The position numbers and the translations under genes are program-made. From contig JAKSRY010000008.1 of NCBI GenBank assembly GCA_024403415.1, positions 18,486 through 82,485 of the forward strand: a DNA stretch of 64,000 bases. Direction: 5' to 3'. Source of the stretch: Lachnospiraceae bacterium (lineage in GTDB: Bacteria > Bacillota > Clostridia > Lachnospirales > Lachnospiraceae). Of the stretch, positions 9,397 to 16,567 are shown piece after piece. Positions within the stretch are counted from its first letter, which is position 1. Each line of letters opens with the position of its first letter. The notes beneath the pieces are model-generated. The model saw only the letters and a list, made by a program, of their open reading frames with translations, did no database searches and was not told the DNA's origin.

Positions 9397-10791
9397 TTAT
9401 TCGGATAACGATTCAACAATTATTTCGTTATTATGGATTCTGAAGGTAACTTCTTTGACAGCTTCCGTAACAAGGTATGGTATAGAGCCGATGTATATTC
9501 GTACATTATCGTATACGGTTCCTGTTATATTAATAAATGAGTTGGTTCTGTCGGCTTTGATTTTTTCATTCAGAACAGACAATTCATCTGAATATTCCTT
9601 TCTTGATGAGGAAAGCACAATTTTTGCCCGGGTAATCTGCATTTTGGTGTCATTGTACTTTTCCGGGTCCGAGGCCATGGCTGATTCAAGTGTTTCGAGA
9701 TGATGATTAAAAGAATTAATCTTTTGGTCTATTTCCTGAATCGCTTTGGTAAGTTCATTTGCTCTTAAGTAATATTCATGTGGGAGACCCGTACGAAGAA
9801 GAGTAGGTGTTCCAACATTATTTCCGGCTTCTTTTACAATCACACCGCACATGCCATAGACTTCACTGTTTACTACATTTCCCACCTTTGATGTTACGAT
9901 TATCTGATTTTCGGCAATTAATGTGGAATCCAGAACAGAATCAGCATATATATTACCCGCAGAATTAATCTTGCATCTTTCAACAAATTTGCAGGCAACA
10001 TTTTCACCGGCTTTTATTTCACAGGAATCTTTTCCCTGTACTCCTTTTTCGATTGTTATGCATTTGCCGGCCTCAAGTTTGCAGGCACCAACATGGCCAT
10101 GTATATAGATGTTGCCGGTGGTTATTATTTCAAGACCGCTTCTTACATCTCCCGATACGTCAACGTCGCCGTCAAAATGTATATTACCTGTTTCCAAATC
10201 AAGGTCGCCGTTAATCTGATACAGCTTTTCGATGGATATTCTGGAGCCATCCATTACAATATGCCCACTGAATTCGGCATAATAATTTATTTTGGAATCA
10301 TCACTTTTAATACCCTTGCCGCGAAGAGGCATTAATTCTTTGCCGCGACCTAAAGCCGGCTGGATTTTACCATATATATCAATTCCGGGCTTTCCTTCTG
10401 TGGGTGGGATATAGGTAGCCAGAAGTTCTCCTTCCTTCACAAGGGCAAGACTTAGTGAATTTTTGTAATCCACTGAACCATCTGCATTAATCAGAGGTTT
10501 CTTTTTCATGTCATGCATATCTTTTTTGAAATCATAATAACCATTTTCGCCACGAGTGGCTGCGGTTCCTTTTGCAACACAGACATACTGCTCATACATG
10601 ACATGCTCAATCATGGCATTTATTGCAACCTGACTTATTCCGGATGTGATTTTTTGTGACGTGAGGAACTCCATGACCATATTTTCCGTAATGAGATGAT
10701 CTTCATCCTGATCTGAGGCATGAAGACACATAAGCGCATGCATTCCGCTGTTATCAACTTTTAGAGTGCACCAGCTACAGTCAATTGTCAT
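9397..10791 (-). CDS. FapA/DUF342 family polymer-like beta-helix protein
   Basis: A 464-residue protein of the DUF342 (flagellar assembly protein A) family. The N-terminal part contains a conserved hydrophobic domain and the TYIPPTEGKPGIDIYG motif (about residues 125-140). The middle is a right-handed beta-helix of short repeats (IHFDGDVDVSGDVRSG, GNIYIHGHVGACKLEAG, AGNIYADSVLDSTLIAENQI). A coiled-coil stretch (about 345-405) and a short beta end follow. It is cytoplasmic: there is no signal peptide. AAGGAGGG lies seven bases before the ATG. No flagellar genes are near, so a flagellar role is not implied; DUF342 proteins are widespread in Firmicutes with unclear function. Confidence 0.9.
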   Translation of the reverse strand: MTIDCSWCTLKVDNSGMHALMCLHASDQDEDHLITENMVMEFLTSQKITSGISQVAINAMIEHVMYEQYVCVAKGTAATRGENGYYDFKKDMHDMKKKPLINADGSVDYKNSLSLALVKEGELLATYIPPTEGKPGIDIYGKIQPALGRGKELMPLRGKGIKSDDSKINYYAEFSGHIVMDGSRISIEKLYQINGDLDLETGNIHFDGDVDVSGDVRSGLEIITTGNIYIHGHVGACKLEAGKCITIEKGVQGKDSCEIKAGENVACKFVERCKINSAGNIYADSVLDSTLIAENQIIVTSKVGNVVNSEVYGMCGVIVKEAGNNVGTPTLLRTGLPHEYYLRANELTKAIQEIDQKINSFNHHLETLESAMASDPEKYNDTKMQITRAKIVLSSSRKEYSDELSVLNEKIKADRTNSFINITGTVYDNVRIYIGSIPYLVTEAVKEVTFRIHNNEIIVESLSE

Positions 10792-10835
10792 AGCAATCCC
10801 TCCTTATAGAATATATATCGGTTTGAATTACTGAA

Positions 10836-11147
10836 TTATTTATCGCCTAAAGACCGACGATTATGCTGCCTGTCTGAAAGCCAGATTAATACGAAGGCCA
10901 CAACAGGGACAACCAGAGTAAGATAGATGCACATCATAAACATGCTATCTTTATAGGATGCTCCGAGTAAAGCTATAATCAGTGTAGAAAGATATAGAAG
11001 CACTAATAAAGCAAGGGACACCCAGGCAACTATTTTTTTGAATAAACGGTTGCTTTTGGCGGGAGCAGAAACGGTTTCACATCCTGACATTTCGTTGGTA
11101 TCAGGAATGTTTACATTGTTATTTTCATTTTCATTTATCTTTGGCAT
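10836..11147 (-). CDS. Small two-pass membrane protein of unknown function
   Basis: A 103-residue protein with a polar, Asn-rich N-terminal tail of about 38 residues, two membrane segments (about 39-62 and 70-92) and a short basic end ([11 protein letters not shown]). The ribosome site AGGGG lies eight bases before the ATG. It lies upstream of the DUF342 gene on the same strand, 44 bases away, and probably shares its transcript. The positive C-terminus suggests both ends are cytoplasmic. I do not recognise the family. Confidence 0.75.
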   Translation of the reverse strand: MPKINENENNNVNIPDTNEMSGCETVSAPAKSNRLFKKIVAWVSLALLVLLYLSTLIIALLGASYKDSMFMMCIYLTLVVPVVAFVLIWLSDRQHNRRSLGDK

Positions 11148-11171
11148 ATATTTTCCCCTGTTGCTTTATTA

Positions 11172-11200
11172 TTGAAAGTTTCTTATAAATGCATTATACT
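11172..11200 (+). promoter_or_regulatory. Sigma-A type promoter for the SEC-C gene and thrS
   Basis: TTGAAA (11172-11177) and TATACT (11195-11200) with a 17-base spacer. The expected start near 11207 gives a leader of about 55 bases. The leader is too short for a T-box, which is notable since thrS follows. Confidence 0.7.
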
Positions 11201-11261
11201 AAATAATATTGTTTTGGACACTACTATTTTAAAATATAGGTTTGAAAGGAGTATTATTACT

Positions 11262-11765
11262 ATGGCTTTACTTGAACAGTGGCGCGATATGGCGTATTCA
11301 GATAAAGTTCCTCAGCAGAAATTACAGAAATTATGGCAGGACTATTTTGCTAAAGAAAAGGAAATTTATGAGCAGTTACTTGAGAACCCTACTGAGGTTG
11401 TAACAGGTACAGTTAAGGAACTTGCTGACAAATATAAAGTTGATATTATGACAATGACAGGTTTCCTTGATGGAATCAATGATTCTCTTAAGGAAGCAAA
11501 TCCCATTGAAGAGATGGAAGAAGATACCAAGGTAAATCTTGGATTTGAATTAGAACTTCTTTACAAGAACATGGTTGCCGCTGATGCTGACTGGCTCTAT
11601 GGACTTACTCAGTGGGAAAAGATTTTTGATGAAGAAAAGCGTAAGGCTCTTTATACAGAACAGAAGAGATCTTCAATTATTGTTAAAGAAGCTAAAGTTT
11701 ATCCCAACGATCCCTGCCCATGTGGTTCAGGAAAAAAATATAAAAAATGTTGTGGTAAAAAATAA
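11262..11765 (+). CDS. SEC-C motif protein
   Basis: A 167-residue soluble protein ending in a textbook SEC-C zinc motif, [17 protein letters not shown], the same small metal-binding module found at the end of SecA. The preceding 145 residues are mostly helical ([55 protein letters not shown]) and look like the DUF3810/SEC-C helper proteins common in Clostridia, but I cannot name the domain securely. The ATG was chosen for the AAAGGAG site 10 bases upstream; a longer reading would start inside the promoter. It is 22 bases before thrS and shares its promoter. A role in secretion or ribosome binding is possible but unproven. Confidence 0.88.
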   Translation: MALLEQWRDMAYSDKVPQQKLQKLWQDYFAKEKEIYEQLLENPTEVVTGTVKELADKYKVDIMTMTGFLDGINDSLKEANPIEEMEEDTKVNLGFELELLYKNMVAADADWLYGLTQWEKIFDEEKRKALYTEQKRSSIIVKEAKVYPNDPCPCGSGKKYKKCCGKK

Positions 11766-11787
11766 GAATTAAGAAAGGGAAAGAATC

Positions 11788-13755
11788 ATGAAAGTAACAT
11801 TGAAGGACGGAAGTAGTAAAGAATACGCGTCTGCCATGAGTATTTATGATATCGCTATGGATATTAGCGAAGGTCTTGCTCGTGTTGCAGTTGCAGGTGA
11901 AGTTGATGGAGAAGTTAAGGATCTTCGAACTACCCTGACTACAGACTGTACCTTGAATATACTTACAGCCAACGATCAGGAAGGTCTCAGAGTATTAAGA
12001 CATACATGCTCGCATGTTCTTGCAGAAGCCGTTAAGGTGCTTCGCCCAAATGCAAAGCTTGCAATTGGACCGGCTATTGATGAAGGCTTTTATTATGATT
12101 TTGATACAGAACCTTTTTCACGCGAGGATTTGGATGCCATTGAAGCCGAAATGAAGAAAATCATTAAGGCCGGTAACAGATTAGAGCGTTTCGAACTTCC
12201 ACGAGCAGAAGCGATTAAGTTTATGGCAGACAGAGAGGAGCCTTATAAGGTTGAACTTATTGAGGACCTCCCCGAGGATGCGATTATTTCATTCTATTCA
12301 CAGGGCGATGCCTTTACAGATTTGTGTGCAGGTCCGCACCTTATGAATACTAAGGGAATTAAGGCATTTAAGCTTACATCAAGTTCAATGGCATACTGGA
12401 GAGGAGATTCCAATAAAGCTCGTCTTCAGAGAATATATGGATCGGCTTTTGCAAATAAAGATGATTTGAATGCATATCTTGCACATCTTGAAGATATTAA
12501 GATGCGTGATCATAATAAGCTCGGAAGAGAAATGAAATTATTCCTTACAGCTGACGTTATCGGACAGGGATTGCCTTTGTTTACCCCTAAGGGAACAAAG
12601 ATGATCATGAAACTTCAGCGCTGGATAGAAGATCTTGAAGATAATGAGTGGGGTTATGTACGTACCAGAACTCCTCTTATGGCTAAATCAGATCTTTATA
12701 AGATTTCAGGACACTGGGATCATTACCAGGATGGTATGTTTATACTTAATGAAGGTAATGAAGATAAGGAAGTTATGGCACTTCGTCCAATGACATGTCC
12801 GTTCCAGTATTATGTATATATGAATGAACAGCATTCATACAGAGATCTTCCATACAGAATGGCAGAGACATCTACACTCTTCAGAAATGAAGATTCCGGA
12901 GAAATGCATGGACTTACAAGAGTTCGTCAGTTCACAATTACAGAGGCTCATATTATATTGAGACCTGACCAGGCAGAAGAAGAGCTTACGAAGTGTGTTG
13001 AACTTTGTAATTATGTTATGAAGACTCTCGGAATTGATGGAGATGTAACATACAGACTCTCAAAATGGGATCCCAATAATAAGACAAAGTACCTCGGTGA
13101 TGATAAATACTGGGATGAAACCCAGGCATATCTCAGAAATGTAATGCAGAAGAACAATATTACATTTACAGAAGCCGATGGAGAAGCTGCATTCTATGGA
13201 CCAAAGATTGATATACAGGCTAAGAATGTATACGGTAAGGAAGATACAATGGTTACAATTCAGCTTGACTGTGCTGCAGCAGAAAAGTTTGGAATGTATT
13301 ATATTGATGAAAATGGTGAAAAGGTCAGACCATGGATTATTCATAGAACATCAATGGGATGCTATGAAAGAACACTTGCCTGGCTTATTGAGCATTATGC
13401 AGGTAAGTTCCCTACATGGATGTGCGCGGAGCAGGTTAGAATTCTTCCTATTTCGGACAAATATATCGATTATGCAAATAAGGTAGCTGCTGCTTTGAAG
13501 AAGGCAAAGGTTGATGTGACTGTTGATTCAAGATCTGAAAAGATTGGTTACAAGATTAGAGAGGCACGACTTGATAAGCTTCCATATATGTTAGTTGTAG
13601 GTGAAAAGGAGGAAGCTGATTCAACTGTTTCTGTAAGAAGCCGTTTCGCCGGTGATGAAGGTATCAAGACACTCGATGAATTTGTTGCTCAGATTGTAGA
13701 AGAAATCGAAAACAAGACAATCCGTGAGGAGATTCCCGAGGATGAGCGTAAGTAA
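11788..13755 (+). CDS. thrS: Threonine--tRNA ligase
   Basis: Class II synthetase that charges tRNA-Thr. The 655-residue chain has the full bacterial architecture: N-terminal TGS domain (about 1-60), editing domain with His72, His76, Cys180 and His184 (the HxxxH and CxxxH sites that hydrolyse Ser-tRNA), catalytic core with motif 2-3 elements (LRPMTCPFQYYVY, MHGLTRVRQF, PWIIHRTSMGCYERTLA) and an anticodon-binding domain (about 545-640). All editing residues are intact. No T-box leader is seen: the SEC-C gene lies only 22 bases upstream. The 3' end overlaps the next gene by 14 bases. Confidence 0.98.
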   Translation: MKVTLKDGSSKEYASAMSIYDIAMDISEGLARVAVAGEVDGEVKDLRTTLTTDCTLNILTANDQEGLRVLRHTCSHVLAEAVKVLRPNAKLAIGPAIDEGFYYDFDTEPFSREDLDAIEAEMKKIIKAGNRLERFELPRAEAIKFMADREEPYKVELIEDLPEDAIISFYSQGDAFTDLCAGPHLMNTKGIKAFKLTSSSMAYWRGDSNKARLQRIYGSAFANKDDLNAYLAHLEDIKMRDHNKLGREMKLFLTADVIGQGLPLFTPKGTKMIMKLQRWIEDLEDNEWGYVRTRTPLMAKSDLYKISGHWDHYQDGMFILNEGNEDKEVMALRPMTCPFQYYVYMNEQHSYRDLPYRMAETSTLFRNEDSGEMHGLTRVRQFTITEAHIILRPDQAEEELTKCVELCNYVMKTLGIDGDVTYRLSKWDPNNKTKYLGDDKYWDETQAYLRNVMQKNNITFTEADGEAAFYGPKIDIQAKNVYGKEDTMVTIQLDCAAAEKFGMYYIDENGEKVRPWIIHRTSMGCYERTLAWLIEHYAGKFPTWMCAEQVRILPISDKYIDYANKVAAALKKAKVDVTVDSRSEKIGYKIREARLDKLPYMLVVGEKEEADSTVSVRSRFAGDEGIKTLDEFVAQIVEEIENKTIREEIPEDERK

Positions 13756-14374
13756 ATTTAAGAACGTAATTATTATGATTGCCGTTACCGTTATGGTAGC
13801 GGCAATTACAATAGGATGTAGTGAAAAGCATACAACTGTTGCCGATAATATTAAAGATGCGACATCTGCAGATGATTATATTGAAATTGGTCATTTTCAG
13901 GTTAAGAGCTCCGAAAAGAATGATAACGAGGAAATTGATTATTGTGCAATAATGATTCCGGAAGGATATCATAAAATTGAAGGCAACAATGGAATGTATG
14001 TGAGTGATATTTATCCTTTAGATGCCTCGAATGTATATTATACGATTCAGGAATTATCAGAGGGCGGAACAGTTAGCGATGATTTGAACCGGGATGACTA
14101 TAAGCAGACAGTTGAGAACGCCTATTCAGAGATGGGTAAGAATATATCACTTATAATCGATGATTTCCAAAAAGAAGATATGCAGGGCGTCCCTGTATAC
14201 AGAATAAGAAGTCACTATTCGTATGAAAATAATGAGGTTCAGCAGTTAGCATATATTATTAAAGCAAAGCAGACACATGTTATTACGTATACGCAGCTGA
14301 ATGATGATGATTTATTTGCAGATTTTGAGACTTTCGAAGGTAATATCAGACTTGTCAGAAAAGCTTCATATTAA
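13742..14374 (+). CDS. Probable lipoprotein of unknown function
   Basis: A 210-residue exported protein. The N-terminus has a basic start (MSVSKFKN), a hydrophobic segment (about residues 8-25) and a Cys in ITIGCSEKH that could be lipidated, although the lipobox is imperfect (Thr at -3 instead of Leu). The mature part is acidic, with a motif DYCAIMIPEGYHKIEGNNG resembling domains that follow a membrane anchor in Clostridial surface proteins; no named family is recognised. The ATG at 13742 lies inside the end of thrS and uses AGGAGA a few bases upstream; a GTG six codons earlier is less likely because it adds a charged extension before the signal. Translation is probably coupled to thrS. Confidence 0.8.
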   Translation: MSVSKFKNVIIMIAVTVMVAAITIGCSEKHTTVADNIKDATSADDYIEIGHFQVKSSEKNDNEEIDYCAIMIPEGYHKIEGNNGMYVSDIYPLDASNVYYTIQELSEGGTVSDDLNRDDYKQTVENAYSEMGKNISLIIDDFQKEDMQGVPVYRIRSHYSYENNEVQQLAYIIKAKQTHVITYTQLNDDDLFADFETFEGNIRLVRKASY

Positions 14375-14391
14375 TATTTGATGTAAATGTG

Positions 14392-14420
14392 TTGACACTA
14401 TAGTATTTTAATGATATTCT
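14392..14420 (+). promoter_or_regulatory. Sigma-A type promoter of the infC operon
   Basis: Consensus TTGACA (14392-14397), a 17-base spacer and TATTCT (14415-14420). The expected start is near 14427, just before the structured leader. Confidence 0.8.
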
Positions 14421-14437
14421 ATACAAGGTTTATGAGT

Positions 14438-14511
14438 AAAGAAAGTAGAGTATCCACTCTCACCTTACAGCGATTGGGCTCGTAAGTGTTAATACTTATA
14501 ACACTTTCTTT
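14438..14511 (+). ncRNA. Probable ribosomal protein L20 leader (infC operon)
   Basis: A structured leader lies between a promoter and infC-rpmI-rplT. A closing 9-bp perfect helix, AAAGAAAGT (14438-14446) with ACTTTCTTT (14503-14511), encloses an AGAGT/ACTCT hairpin (14447-14460), a CTTAC/GTAAG hairpin (14464-14486) and a GTGTT/AACAC hairpin (14486-14504) that would compete with the closing helix. In Firmicutes, L20 binds such a leader and represses its own operon by attenuation. The operon context and downstream terminator fit; I have not compared it to the Rfam L20 leader model. Confidence 0.62.
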
Positions 14512-14530
14512 GATTGTGTTTGTGTATGTT

Positions 14531-14561
14531 GGTGGATTGCGTATGCTTTCCACCTTTTTTT
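14531..14561 (+). terminator. Attenuator (intrinsic terminator) upstream of infC
   Basis: Stem GGTGGA (14531-14536) with TCCACC (14549-14554), followed by seven T (14555-14561), ending only 19 bases before the infC start. The leader segment TATCCACTCTCACC (14451-14464) contains TCCAC, which could pair with the left arm of this stem and act as antiterminator. Confidence 0.75.
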
Positions 14562-14580
14562 GATTTTGGAGGGTACGGAG

Positions 14581-15087
14581 ATTAGCGACTTATTAATTAA
14601 TGAGGAAATTAAAGACAAGGAAGTCAGAGTTATTGGCGAAGATGGCGAGCAGCTTGGAATTATGTCTGTGAAAGAAGCACTGGCATTAGCTGATGAAGCC
14701 GGAGTAGATTTAGTTAAGATTGCACCTACTGCTAAACCACCGGTGTGCAGAATAGTTGATTATGGCAAGCTTAAGTATGAACAGACAAGAAAAGAAAAAG
14801 AAGCTAAGAAAAAGCAGCATGTTGTCGAAGTAAAAGAAATTAGACTTACACCTAATATTGATACTAATGATATTAATACAAAGGCCAATTCTGCAAGAAA
14901 GTTCCTTCAGAAGGGTGACAGAGTTAAGGTAACACTTCGTTTCAGAGGACGTGAGATGGCGCATATGGCAGCTTCCAAGCATATCCTTGATGATTTTGCC
15001 GAGATGCTTTCTGATTGTGCTGTTGTTGATAAGGCTCCTAAAGTTGAAGGAAGAGCAATGACAATGTTTTTGACTGAGAAGAAATAA
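14581..15087 (+). CDS. infC: Translation initiation factor IF-3
   Basis: IF-3 binds the 30S subunit and proofreads the start codon. The 168-residue product has the IF3 N-domain (INEEIKDKEVRVIGEDGEQL, then PVCRIVDYGKLKYEQ), a lysine-rich linker and the C-domain (VKEIRLTPNID, GDRVKVTLRFRGREM). The start is placed at ATT 14581: GGAGGG (14568-14573) precedes it by seven bases, no ATG or GTG is available, and the only in-frame TTG options (14560, 14566) lie in or next to the attenuator T run and the ribosome site. An AUU start is a known trait of infC and allows IF-3 to repress its own translation. First gene of infC-rpmI-rplT. Confidence 0.95.
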   Translation: MSDLLINEEIKDKEVRVIGEDGEQLGIMSVKEALALADEAGVDLVKIAPTAKPPVCRIVDYGKLKYEQTRKEKEAKKKQHVVEVKEIRLTPNIDTNDINTKANSARKFLQKGDRVKVTLRFRGREMAHMAASKHILDDFAEMLSDCAVVDKAPKVEGRAMTMFLTEKK

Positions 15088-15137
15088 ATTCAAATTCAGT
15101 TAAGATAAATATTTGAGAGAACCAGGAGGAAATTGTT

Positions 15138-15335
15138 ATGCCAAAAATGAAAACAAACAGATCCGCTGCAAAGCGTTTCACAAAGACCGGTACAGGTAAG
15201 TTAAAGAGAAATAAGGCTAATAAGTCACACATCTTGACAAAGAAAACTACTAAGAGAAAACGTAATCTTCGTCAGAGCGCTATGACTGATTTGACAAACG
15301 AGAAGAACATGAAGAAGATTATGCCTTACATCTAA
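15138..15335 (+). CDS. rpmI: 50S ribosomal protein L35
   Basis: A 65-residue, strongly basic protein of normal length for L35. The start [20 protein letters not shown] and the central [17 protein letters not shown] are diagnostic. An AGGAGG site lies ahead of the ATG. It is the middle gene of the infC-rpmI-rplT operon, so it should be subject to L20 autoregulation through the leader upstream of infC. Confidence 0.98.
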   Translation: MPKMKTNRSAAKRFTKTGTGKLKRNKANKSHILTKKTTKRKRNLRQSAMTDLTNEKNMKKIMPYI

Positions 15336-15359
15336 GGTGCTTTGTAGGAGGAAATTGAA

Positions 15360-15716
15360 ATGGCTAGAATTAAAGGTGGCTTAAATGCCAAGAAAAAGCA
15401 TAATAGAGTATTAAAGTTAGCAAAAGGTTACAGAGGAGCTCGTTCTAAGCAGTATAGAGTTGCTAAGCAGTCAGTTATGAGAGCACTTGCTTCTGCATAT
15501 GCAGGACGTAAGGAAAGAAAGCGTCAGATGAGACAGCTTTGGATTGCTCGTATCAATGCAGCTGCCAGACTTAATGGTCTTTCATACAGCAAATTTATGT
15601 ATGGACTTAAGCTTGCAGAAGTAACACTTAACAGAAAGATGCTTGCTGAAATGGCAGTTAATGATGCTGCTGGTTTTGCAGCTCTTGCAGAAATCGCTAA
15701 GTCTAAGCTTGCTTAA
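15360..15716 (+). CDS. rplT: 50S ribosomal protein L20
   Basis: A 118-residue protein of standard length. It has the basic N-terminal extension that threads into 23S rRNA ([20 protein letters not shown], then [16 protein letters not shown]) and the globular C-terminal half ([34 protein letters not shown]). An AGGAGG site precedes the ATG. L20 is needed early in 50S assembly and in Firmicutes represses its own operon by binding the infC leader. It is the last gene of the operon and is followed by a strong terminator. Confidence 0.98.
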   Translation: MARIKGGLNAKKKHNRVLKLAKGYRGARSKQYRVAKQSVMRALASAYAGRKERKRQMRQLWIARINAAARLNGLSYSKFMYGLKLAEVTLNRKMLAEMAVNDAAGFAALAEIAKSKLA

Positions 15717-15760
15717 TAAGTAGTACTTTGATTTAGAAATTGAATTATAATTTTGTTATT

Positions 15761-15791
15761 AAAGACCGGGAACATTAATCCCGGTCTTTTT
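15761..15791 (+). terminator. Rho-independent terminator after rplT
   Basis: Ten-base-pair stem AAAGACCGGG/CCCGGTCTTT around a short AT-rich loop, followed by a T run. Confidence 0.9.
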
Positions 15792-15814
15792 AAGAATAAT
15801 ATGGAAAAGTTGCT

Positions 15815-16567
15815 ATGAAAAATGATATTGAATTGAGACATATTTTAGATCTTGCAGAAAAATCCTACAGGAACAATCAATACACTTTTACCGATTTTCT
15901 GAATACAGCACAATTATCGGATTTTTATGATAATCTATCAAATATTCCACCTTGCGGTTTTGCTGTTTTTGGTGGCTATGACGGCGCTGAAAGAGTATTA
16001 ATCAGATTTGGAAAAGAAGAGGATCTTGGATATGTTGAAGATTTTCCTATAACATACGTAAATATCCGTCCCGTTGCTGAAAAATTCGCTGATTCACTGA
16101 ATCATAGAGATGTTTTGGGAACCATAATGAATCTGGGAATGGATAGAGAAAAACTTGGTGACATTCTTATAAAAGATAATAAGATATGGATTATAGCAAC
16201 TAAAACACTGGCTGAACTGATAGTAAGCGAAATAACCCGAATTAAGCACACAACTGTGATATGCCAAATAGAAGATACGATGCCTGAGATGTTAAAAGCC
16301 GAATTTGAAACACTGATAATTCAGGCTTCCAGCGAGAGAATTGATGGTGTTGTTGCAAAAGTATGCAAACTTTCAAGAAATGAAGTCGCCAAAATGTTTG
16401 TCGAGGGCAAAATTGCAATTAACGGACGCAGTATGTCAAATCACAGTTATACTCTGAAGGATAACGATATAATATCGGTCAGAGGATATGGCAAATATCT
16501 TTATCGCGGTGTAGATAGAACAACGAAAAAAGGAAAACTTAATATAGTAGTAGATAAGTACGTCTAA
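15815..16567 (+). CDS. ylmH: S4-domain RNA-binding protein, YlmH family
   Basis: A 250-residue protein with the YlmH layout: an N-terminal domain (FTDFLNTAQLSDFYDNL, then FAVFGGYDGAERVLIRFG), a middle ribosomal-L30-like domain (LNHRDVLGTIMNLGMDREKLGDI) and a C-terminal S4 RNA-binding domain (LSRNEVAKMFVEGKIAINGR, then LKDNDIISVRGYGKYLYRG). In Bacillus subtilis, YlmH binds ribosomes and has been linked to ribosome-associated quality control. It usually lies by divIVA and the sepF cluster; here it follows the rplT terminator and faces the GTPase-nuclease fusion, the two stop codons overlapping by two bases. The ribosome site is weak (GGAA). Assignment to the family is firm. Confidence 0.9.
   Translation: MKNDIELRHILDLAEKSYRNNQYTFTDFLNTAQLSDFYDNLSNIPPCGFAVFGGYDGAERVLIRFGKEEDLGYVEDFPITYVNIRPVAEKFADSLNHRDVLGTIMNLGMDREKLGDILIKDNKIWIIATKTLAELIVSEITRIKHTTVICQIEDTMPEMLKAEFETLIIQASSERIDGVVAKVCKLSRNEVAKMFVEGKIAINGRSMSNHSYTLKDNDIISVRGYGKYLYRGVDRTTKKGKLNIVVDKYV

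Noticed and set aside
11207-11787. T-box leader for thrS
   Set aside because: Only 22 bases separate thrS from the SEC-C gene, and the SEC-C leader of about 55 bases is too short and lacks T-box features.
14560-14580. TTG start for infC
   Set aside because: It lies in the T run of the attenuator and upstream of the ribosome site; the ATT at 14581 has correct spacing and gives the usual IF-3 start.
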